64,000 nucleotides of DNA from a virus. The first letter of the stretch is position 1. Every line of letters starts with the position of its first letter. This document shows positions 57,674 to 64,000 of the stretch, piece by piece. The notes under the pieces were generated by a model that saw only the letters and a list, made by a program, of their open reading frames with translations, was not told where the DNA came from and searched no databases. The position numbers were made by a program, and so were the translations under genes. Location of the stretch: positions 1 to 64,000 of the IMG/VR virus record IMGVR_UViG_3300031963_000003; one strand, given 5' to 3'.

Positions 57674-58828
57674 ATGTATTCCACCGGAAACTTAAGAAAC
57701 ATAGAAAACCACGTAAAAAAGATTTGCACAATAAAGGGACCTATCAAGGACCTTTTTTTGAGTGAATGGAGAGAGGTTTTTAAGGAATGCTACTTGAGTA
57801 AAAACCAATATGGTTTTTGTCAAAAAAATGGGACATATGGTGTTTTAACCCCAAGGGGGTCGTGGTCTCCTGTAAATCAGTTTAATACGAACTATATTGT
57901 CAACATAAAAATTGTTGAGAAATTAAACGAATGGATTTTTCAAGATTATTTTCTTAAGGGAATAAACAATCTAAATGGCGTACCATTAAAAGAAATTACT
58001 TTTGATGGTAATAGTTCAAGTTATATTGAAGAAGAAATAAAAAACTATTTTAAATGGTTTCGAGTATACAAAGACAAAATATTGATAGACCATAGGACTG
58101 TTGGTCCTAGCGATTTTTTATATGAACTTTTTCATATTGCATCCAAAACGATTGGTACGGGTACATATGGTGAATTGTGTATTGAACATTATTTTAAAAA
58201 AAATGTAAAAACAGCTAAGATTTACAGGACATCATTGGTGAGGGGTTCTTCGATTGACATGGTTAACGGTTGTGATTTATTCACGGTCAACAACGATGAT
58301 AATACAAAAGTTAAAAGAATCCAAAGCAAGGTTGTTAAATTTCAAGGTGATAGTTTTAAAAATATTATAGATGTAAGGGATTACATTGGTAAAAATATTG
58401 ATTATTTAGTTTTGGTATCATTGAACTATGATTTTAGATTTCATACTGTGAACCCAACGAGAATGATTTTTTTACATCTTAAAGAAGATACCATTATAAC
58501 CGAATTAAATGGTTGGTATACATATAACAAAAATAATATACTAATGGAAGAAAAAATTGATGATATTTTTAACTCAAAAATTTTCTTTGAGTTTTTCATG
58601 TATTGTTCAAAAAACGATGTAGAGTTTTCTCTTGAAGTTTCTGAAGACACAAACTTAAATTTTATAAAAGAAGAAAGAAAAGTTTGTGTGAGTTTGCCTT
58701 CAAGTAGTGAAAATTTTGATATTGATAAAATCCACGATGTGTGGGTTGAAATAATTCAGAGTATTTCTCAAAAACAAGAGGACATTGATTTCATGATGAA
58801 TATCTTAAAGAATCTCTTTAAGAATTGA
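57674..58828 (+). CDS. orphan protein with possible PD-(D/E)XK nuclease core
   Basis: The protein has 384 aa from ATG 57674; the longer frame overlaps the promoter. Residues about 162-217 contain GELCIEHYF, then NGCDLF, then RIQSKVVKF about 15 aa later. This Glu / Asp / Gln-x-Lys spacing is compatible with a restriction-endonuclease fold. No known family match is evident to me. It alone here has a perfect host-type promoter and divergent orientation, which suggests an early, independently expressed gene, for example an anti-host nuclease or selfish element. The nuclease call is inference. Confidence 0.55.
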   Translation: MYSTGNLRNIENHVKKICTIKGPIKDLFLSEWREVFKECYLSKNQYGFCQKNGTYGVLTPRGSWSPVNQFNTNYIVNIKIVEKLNEWIFQDYFLKGINNLNGVPLKEITFDGNSSSYIEEEIKNYFKWFRVYKDKILIDHRTVGPSDFLYELFHIASKTIGTGTYGELCIEHYFKKNVKTAKIYRTSLVRGSSIDMVNGCDLFTVNNDDNTKVKRIQSKVVKFQGDSFKNIIDVRDYIGKNIDYLVLVSLNYDFRFHTVNPTRMIFLHLKEDTIITELNGWYTYNKNNILMEEKIDDIFNSKIFFEFFMYCSKNDVEFSLEVSEDTNLNFIKEERKVCVSLPSSSENFDIDKIHDVWVEIIQSISQKQEDIDFMMNILKNLFKN

Positions 58829-60559
58829 TTGTGCAAAACTTTCTGAGAAATCTCCATCACCCATTACTTGGTCGATAATATTCTTTTTCTTTTGAAGCAT
58901 ATTATACACTATCTTTTCAATAGTATTTTCGAAAATCGGATAATACACTAATACATTTTTCTTTTGTCCGTATCTAAACGCTCTGTCTTCTGCTTGACTG
59001 TGATGTGCAGGAACAAATGATAAGTCATTCATAATCACACATTCCGCAGCGGTTAAGGTGATACCAACTCCACCTGCAATAATATTTGAAATAAACACTT
59101 TTACTTTGTCTTCATTTTGAAAACGGTCAACAGATTGTTGTCTTTTTTCTTTAGACATTCTACCATCTAAAACCACCGAGTTCTTTTTGTATTTCTCATG
59201 TAACATATCTAAAGACATGGTGAAGTTCGTAAACACAATAACCTTTTTACCTTGTTCTAAACATCTATCAATAATCTCACAAGTATAATCAATTTTTTCC
59301 TGAGAGATAATTTGTCTAACTTTCATTAAACGATTAATAGTAACAGATAATGATTCTTTGTTTTTAGATTCACTTGTAATTCTTAAAAAGTCCTCAAGTT
59401 CTTCATCATAGTATGTACTCTTTAAATCTAAGAATATTGGTGTGATAATTTTATCGGGAAGGTCTAATATGTCAGTTTTCATTCTTCTTAAAACAAGATT
59501 TTTAGTTCTCATTCTAAGTTCATCTAAATTTGTTGCACCGTTAGTATTCCATATTTTCTTTTTGTTTACCGTGAATTGATAACCACCACAATACCTTTTA
59601 ACATAACCTTGCCAATTTAACGTAACATTTGAATTTACGATTCTTAATAGATTATAATAATTGATTGGTTTTGAGGTCATGGGTGTACCTGTAAGTAACC
59701 AAACTTTTGGTATATTTTTTAATATATCATTTATTAATTTAGTTCTTTGAGCGGTAGTATTTGATATGTAATGAGCTTCATCTACTATTGCCAAATCAAA
59801 TTTTTCATTGGCAATTAAATTAGTATTTTCTTGACCAATTTCAGGTGTTTCAGTTGAGTGATAGTTTTTTACAATATCATAATTTATAATATAGTAATTA
59901 AATGTTGAACCCCACTTACGACCTTCAACAATTAAAGTTTTCTTATCTGAGTAATTTTCAATTTCTCTCTGCCAATTAATCTTTAGAGATGCTGGGCATA
60001 TTATTAAAATCTTTTTTGCTCCACTTTCTAAAGAGGCAATAATCGCTGATGTGGTTTTACCCAGTCCCATATCATCAGCGAGAATATATTTGTCGTTGGC
60101 CAATAATTTCTCAATAGCTTCTTTTTGGTGAGGTAATGGAGGTCGGTTATCGTAAGATGAATAATCAATCTCTCTGTTTAATTTTTTTTCCTCTTGGATG
60201 ATTGCGGATTTAGGAACCCACATAGCTGAATTTTTTTCAGTTTCAAAAATTTTACCCCATATGTGATATGCCATATCACTTTCACATAATAACTTTTCAC
60301 ACCATATTTTTTCGGGTGGTTTTGTTAGATGTTTAGATTCCATTAACTTGTCTGCAAATCCATCAACAATACTGATATATTTTTTTGCAACCCGAGGAAC
60401 TACCTCATGGTATTTTAAAACATACTCAGCTTGGGGTCTTGTTAACTGAAAACCTTTAACTTCAGATAACTTTCTTTTCCACTCAATTAGTTGGTTGTTA
60501 AAACCTTCGTAAGTGGACAAAATTTCCCTTGCTTCTATCTCAGGAATCTTACTCTGCAT
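58805..60559 (-). CDS. SNF2-family DNA helicase/translocase
   Basis: The protein has 584 aa. Motif I is ADDMGLGKTTSA (about 161-172), motif II is VDEAHYISN, motif III is LLTGTPMTSKP. The helicase C-lobe has VIVFTNFTMSLDML and AGGVGITLTAA with AEDRAFRYGQ (motif VI). A helical N-terminal domain of about 130 aa precedes it, and the layout resembles the SMARCAL1-type group. It may act in fork remodelling or recombination, as UvsW does in T4. Its 3' end overlaps the nuclease-like gene by 24 nt. Confidence 0.93.
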   Translation of the reverse strand: MQSKIPEIEAREILSTYEGFNNQLIEWKRKLSEVKGFQLTRPQAEYVLKYHEVVPRVAKKYISIVDGFADKLMESKHLTKPPEKIWCEKLLCESDMAYHIWGKIFETEKNSAMWVPKSAIIQEEKKLNREIDYSSYDNRPPLPHQKEAIEKLLANDKYILADDMGLGKTTSAIIASLESGAKKILIICPASLKINWQREIENYSDKKTLIVEGRKWGSTFNYYIINYDIVKNYHSTETPEIGQENTNLIANEKFDLAIVDEAHYISNTTAQRTKLINDILKNIPKVWLLTGTPMTSKPINYYNLLRIVNSNVTLNWQGYVKRYCGGYQFTVNKKKIWNTNGATNLDELRMRTKNLVLRRMKTDILDLPDKIITPIFLDLKSTYYDEELEDFLRITSESKNKESLSVTINRLMKVRQIISQEKIDYTCEIIDRCLEQGKKVIVFTNFTMSLDMLHEKYKKNSVVLDGRMSKEKRQQSVDRFQNEDKVKVFISNIIAGGVGITLTAAECVIMNDLSFVPAHHSQAEDRAFRYGQKKNVLVYYPIFENTIEKIVYNMLQKKKNIIDQVMGDGDFSESFAQSILKEIL

Positions 60560-60600
60560 ACAATAAGTTAAATATAGTAAAATAGAATCAATAAATGAAC

Positions 60601-60608
60601 TATTTATA
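60601..60608 (+). promoter_or_regulatory. late-promoter-like TATTTATA
   Basis: An exact octamer, 4 nt upstream of ATG 60613. Confidence 0.55.
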
Positions 60609-60612
60609 GTAA

Positions 60613-61125
60613 ATGAAGAATAAACTACCGATAACCAGATTAAGTAAATTTTTTTCTCAAACTGATTTTGATTTAAATGTTCAGTTAGGGGAAGAATACT
60701 TGCATGGTGATTTAGGTATGAAATTAGTTTTATTTAGAGTAGATAGACAAAAAACCGACACTGATGATGTATACGGTGAAGTTGGTAAAGACCAAATTAA
60801 ATTTTTACCACCTACCGAATTTTTCGGATTGGTTAAAATTGAAGAACCTAAAAACAATTCATATACTAAAGGTGTAAATAGATATTTGGAACCCGGTAAT
60901 ATGACCATTTCAGTTTATATAAAACACTTAGAAGAAATGGGTATTGATATTAGATATGGTGATTTTATTGGGTACCCCGAATCGGAAGAAAGAATTAGAT
61001 ACTATACGGTGGTAAACGATGGAAAAGTTACTTCCGATAATAAACATAATATGTTTGGTTTTAGACCTCATTATAGAACTATCACCTGTGCAATTGCACA
61101 AGAATCTGAATTTAGAGGAATTTAA
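60613..61125 (+). CDS. virion structural protein
   Basis: The protein has 170 aa. Segments such as [40 protein letters not shown] and [20 protein letters not shown] recall T4-like neck or tail-sheath-end proteins of marine phages. It precedes the baseplate-like gene and has a late octamer, so it is expressed late. The exact role is uncertain. Confidence 0.65.
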   Translation: MKNKLPITRLSKFFSQTDFDLNVQLGEEYLHGDLGMKLVLFRVDRQKTDTDDVYGEVGKDQIKFLPPTEFFGLVKIEEPKNNSYTKGVNRYLEPGNMTISVYIKHLEEMGIDIRYGDFIGYPESEERIRYYTVVNDGKVTSDNKHNMFGFRPHYRTITCAIAQESEFRGI

Positions 61126-61127
61126 TT

Positions 61128-63662
61128 ATGGGATTACCAAAAAGAAAAAAAGATATTAAAGTATACGGTGTAAACCAAAACGCGGATGGTCCTGCAATTA
61201 CCGGTAGAAGAAAAGAATTATTAGAAGAAATAATTAAATCTGATACTTTTCTTCCTGATTCGATATTGCACGACGACCTTGATTTGGGTATGTTAGAATT
61301 TGTAAAAGAAAATTTTAAAGTAATATCTGACGGGGACCAAATACCAATGATTCCAAAAATTCTCACAATTCAAAGATGGGGTGAGTATACCAACAATTGG
61401 TCTTTTAGTGATGAAGATGGAAATATTAAGTTACCATTTATTGCTGTTGTAAGAAAACCTGAAGTTCAGTTAGGTACAAACCCATCTATTCAAAGAACTA
61501 TTCCTGATAGAAGAGACTTTTTTTATGCATCGGTTCCGACTTGGGATGGAAATCAAATGGGTGCGGACATATACAAAATACCTCAACCAATTGCGGTTGA
61601 TATTAGTTTTGATGTAACTATTGTTTGTACAAAATTTAGAGATATAAATAAGTTCAATCAAAAGGTTTTACAAAAGTTTTCATCTCGTCAAGCATACACT
61701 CGAGTAAAAGGTCATTATATCCCAATTGTATTAGATAGAATCGAAGATAATACTCCGATGGATACTTTAGATGGTAGAAGATTCTACATTCAAAATTACG
61801 GGTTTACAATGTTAGGATTCTTAATTGATGATGAAGAATTTGAAGTTTCTCCTGCAATTAACAGAAGTATTACCATGGTGGAACCCGATTTAAGGTCAAT
61901 TCCATCTATAAAAAAAATTGAAAACTCAATAACAATATCATCAAATTATAGTAGTGGTTCAATCGTTGCGGACTACACCGCAACCGCAACAAATAAGGTA
62001 GATAAGACGGTTGAAATTTCATTTACTGACACTTTATTAACTGTGACTGGTAGTTCAATATCAATTCCTGTTAAAATTTTTATTGAACCAAATCAATTAA
62101 GTGGTACTACACAATATACTGTCGATGGTACGTTTAGTAATTTAACTTTGGTTAATAATTTTAGTTCGGTAGATATTAATACGTCGTCTAAAACAAAATT
62201 TAGATATGATTTTACAACACAATCAACTTTTACAATACCAATAACACCGACCCCAACACCTTCAATAACACCATCTTCATCTGTAACACCATCAATAACC
62301 CCAACATCAACACCTACGGTTACCCCTACTTTAACCTCAACCTCTATTATCACCCCAACCATAACTGTAACACCTTCAGTTACCCCCTCAGTAACACCGT
62401 CAATTACTCCGTCACTTACATCATCGGTTACACCAACCCCTACTTTAACCTCAACACCCACAGTTACCCCTTCGGTAACAATTGAGTCTTCACCGACACC
62501 ATCACCAACTCAATCAGTAACACCATCCATTACTCCCAATAGTTCTGTCACACCATCGGCCACCCCAACACCATCATTGATGGTGGATGATAAACTATTA
62601 ATTTCTGGTGGATTCTCATTATACAATGGCACATTATATAATGACATAATTAAATTAAACTCAAATGGTTCAGTTGATAGTTCATTTAGCGGTGGAACCG
62701 GATTTGATAATTTCTTAGAAAATCACATAATATATAATAACAAAATTTACGGTGCGGGTTATTTTACAACATACAGTGGTGTATCGTCCAATTATATAAT
62801 TAGATTAAACTTAGACGGTTCAATCGATAATACATTCAGTATCGGAACGGGATTCAATAGTATCACAAAATTTGTTGTACCCCAATCTGATGGAAAACTA
62901 TTAATCGGTGGATATTTTACATCATATAATGGCACGTCGGCGAATAAAATTATTAGGTTAAATTCTGACGGAACAATTGATAATACATTTAGTGGTTCAA
63001 CGTCTACTACTTATGATGCAAACTCAACTGTTCAAGATGTTTCTTTACAATCAGATGGTAAAATGATTCTTTGTGGTAGTATGACCACAAGAAGAATTGA
63101 GAGACTTAATTCCGATAAGAGTCACGATTCTAGTTTTACAACTACAGTCGGTACGGGATTTAATGCCTACACATACATGTCATCGGTACAATCAGATGGT
63201 AAGATTGTCGTTGGTGGAGATTTTACATCATATAGTGGAGTGACATCTAATAGAATAATTAGATTAAATTCCGGAGGAACTATCGATGATACATTTATTA
63301 TTGGAACCGGATTTAATAATAGTGTTTATTTTGTCTCGACTCTTTCAAGTGGTAAAATAATGGTCGGGGGAGCTTTCACATCGTATAGTGGTGTAACATC
63401 TAATAGGATAGTTAGACTAAATTCTGATGGAACTATTGATAATACATTTAGTATTGGAACCGGATTTAATAATCATGTACTCAGTATTGTTGTTCAAACA
63501 AATGGTAAAATACTAATTAGTGGTAATTTTACATCATATAACGGCACATCGGTAGGAAACATTGTACGTTTATTTTCAGATGGAACTTTAGACACGACAC
63601 TTAATACCGGTACAGGATTTGGTTCTGGAGCAACAATCACAACAGTAACCCCAATAAATTAA
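61128..63662 (+). CDS. baseplate-like protein fused to TPS stalk and delta-60 propeller
   Basis: The protein has 844 aa. The N-terminal 250 aa form a virion-type domain ([20 protein letters not shown], later [20 protein letters not shown]). A beta segment follows, then a TPS(V/I)TP stalk (about 371-484). The C-terminal 350 aa are delta-60 repeats (units like [18 protein letters not shown] and [15 protein letters not shown]), probably a beta-propeller. It is likely a tail-tip or fibre protein presenting a propeller to the host surface. The stalk matches that of the fibre at 51552. Confidence 0.75.
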   Translation: MGLPKRKKDIKVYGVNQNADGPAITGRRKELLEEIIKSDTFLPDSILHDDLDLGMLEFVKENFKVISDGDQIPMIPKILTIQRWGEYTNNWSFSDEDGNIKLPFIAVVRKPEVQLGTNPSIQRTIPDRRDFFYASVPTWDGNQMGADIYKIPQPIAVDISFDVTIVCTKFRDINKFNQKVLQKFSSRQAYTRVKGHYIPIVLDRIEDNTPMDTLDGRRFYIQNYGFTMLGFLIDDEEFEVSPAINRSITMVEPDLRSIPSIKKIENSITISSNYSSGSIVADYTATATNKVDKTVEISFTDTLLTVTGSSISIPVKIFIEPNQLSGTTQYTVDGTFSNLTLVNNFSSVDINTSSKTKFRYDFTTQSTFTIPITPTPTPSITPSSSVTPSITPTSTPTVTPTLTSTSIITPTITVTPSVTPSVTPSITPSLTSSVTPTPTLTSTPTVTPSVTIESSPTPSPTQSVTPSITPNSSVTPSATPTPSLMVDDKLLISGGFSLYNGTLYNDIIKLNSNGSVDSSFSGGTGFDNFLENHIIYNNKIYGAGYFTTYSGVSSNYIIRLNLDGSIDNTFSIGTGFNSITKFVVPQSDGKLLIGGYFTSYNGTSANKIIRLNSDGTIDNTFSGSTSTTYDANSTVQDVSLQSDGKMILCGSMTTRRIERLNSDKSHDSSFTTTVGTGFNAYTYMSSVQSDGKIVVGGDFTSYSGVTSNRIIRLNSGGTIDDTFIIGTGFNNSVYFVSTLSSGKIMVGGAFTSYSGVTSNRIVRLNSDGTIDNTFSIGTGFNNHVLSIVVQTNGKILISGNFTSYNGTSVGNIVRLFSDGTLDTTLNTGTGFGSGATITTVTPIN
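62240..62580 (+). repeat. TPS-repeat stalk-coding repeats
   Basis: Imperfect 6-12 bp ACACC(A/C) type repeats coding Thr-Pro-Ser units, parallel to those at 51829-52035. Confidence 0.7.
62610..63650 (+). repeat. delta-60 propeller-coding repeats
   Basis: About six to seven direct repeats of 120-150 bp, each encoding an [11 protein letters not shown] block and a GGYFTSYNG block. The same phrases recur near 62810, 62960, 63250 and 63420. Confidence 0.75.
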
Positions 63663-63667
63663 ACAAC

Positions 63668-63895
63668 ATGACAATACAAGAATTTTTATACGAAAAAACA
63701 TTATCTCATATTGAAATATATGAAAATTTAATAATCAATTTGGTTGTTGATAATGACATCTATGGTCTTAGTGTTGATACTAGTCATCTTGAATCATTAT
63801 TGGTTTTAGAAAGAACTGACAATTTTATAATTGATGGTAATTTATTAATTTGTAATAACATTACCGTTGATATGACGGAGATTAGTATGTTATAA
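63668..63895 (+). CDS. small hypothetical protein
   Basis: The protein has 75 aa, starting MTIQEFLYEKTLSHIEIYEN. It is acidic, with two short helices and two strands. It begins 5 nt after the fibre-like gene, so it may be an assembly partner, but there is no sequence evidence for function. Confidence 0.6.
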   Translation: MTIQEFLYEKTLSHIEIYENLIINLVVDNDIYGLSVDTSHLESLLVLERTDNFIIDGNLLICNNITVDMTEISML

Positions 63896-63899
63896 AAAA

Positions 63900-64000
63900 T
63901 TAATCTCCATAGATATCTTTTTTCTTAGGTGAATCATTCACCTTTCCTGTTTTACAAACTTCATCAATCCATTTCTGAACAACCTTATAAATTTTTAATC
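63900..64000 (-). CDS. 3' end of a minus-strand CDS (partial)
   Basis: An open frame from the window edge ends with a stop at 63900-63902. The visible part is about 32 codons (YKVVQKWIDEVCKTGKVND to KKKDIYGD). It starts outside the window and cannot be identified. Confidence 0.65.
   Translation of the reverse strand, partial: LKIYKVVQKWIDEVCKTGKVNDSPKKKDIYGD

Noticed and set aside
1-64000. Prophage or integrated element
   Set aside because: No integrase, excisionase, repressor, att-like repeats or host flanking genes are visible; the content is lytic T4-like.
1-64000. Alternative genetic code (stop-codon reassignment), seen in some large Bacteroidetes phages
   Set aside because: Major genes (capsid, polymerase, terminase, portal) are full length under the standard code with normal stops, and no suppressor tRNA was found in the array.

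Overview
This window is about 64 kb of an AT-rich genome with almost no non-coding space. It reads as part of a large T4-like tailed phage (myovirus type) infecting a Bacteroidetes/Flavobacteria host. The T4 morphogenesis set is recognisable in T4-like order: terminase large subunit, portal, prohead protease, acidic scaffold and major capsid protein. A family B DNA polymerase and a gp55-like late sigma candidate are also present. Four lines of evidence point to a Bacteroidetes host. Signal peptides end in A-x-(A/S)-Q style sites. One protein carries a type IX secretion (T9SS) C-terminal sorting domain. Several promoters fit TTG-N19/20-TAnnTTTG. Shine-Dalgarno sites are nearly absent, and the phage carries its own ribosomal protein bS21.

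Layout. (1) 0-5.1 kb, minus strand: a tRNA array with 23 tRNA genes or tRNA-like genes covering 18 amino acids (no Gly or Gln found), including an initiator-like tRNA-Met. It is interleaved with small hypothetical genes, two tiny ORFs, internal host-type promoters, boxA-like TTCTTTGA elements, terminators and several hairpin-rich non-tRNA segments. (2) 5.2-13.7 kb, plus strand: two holin-like membrane proteins, a CsgG-like protein, a secreted protein with a T9SS tail, a Ser/Gly/Asn-rich outer-membrane-barrel-like protein and a large C-type-lectin adhesin. This is a phage-borne cell-surface/secretion locus. (3) 13.7-16.1 kb, minus: an RNA-repair operon (polynucleotide kinase, Rnl1-type RNA ligase, cyclic-phosphate-processing receiver-like protein), then a possible small RNA and a ClpC-like unfoldase (16.3-18.3 kb). 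(4) 18.4-32.0 kb, plus: KTSC protein, nucleotidyltransferase, and the packaging and capsid genes, with bS21 inserted on the opposite strand. (5) 32.1-32.9 kb, plus: SAP-like protein and dCMP deaminase.

(6) 32.9-50.1 kb, minus: a long operon mixing virion, baseplate and tail genes with the sigma factor, three glycosyltransferases, PhoH, dUTPase and an HD-like protein. (7) 50.2-53.5 kb, plus: tail-fibre-like proteins. (8) 53.6-60.6 kb: DNA polymerase, a neck-like virion protein, a nuclease-like orphan with a strong host-type promoter, and an SNF2 helicase. (9) 60.6-64 kb: virion proteins, including a baseplate-like protein fused to a TPS-repeat stalk and a delta-60-repeat propeller.

Regulation appears to be two-tiered. 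Host sigma-type promoters (TTG-N19/20-TAnnTTTG) precede the tRNA array, RNA-repair operon, DNA polymerase and nuclease-like genes. An octamer, TATTTATA, sits just upstream of many virion genes on both strands and is the reverse complement of the T4 late motif TATAAATA. In several cases it lies only 3-4 nt before the ATG, which would make leaderless late mRNAs. The tRNA array, RNA-repair enzymes and bS21 together suggest heavy investment in controlling and protecting translation. The most unusual block is the 5.2-13.7 kb secretion/adhesin locus.
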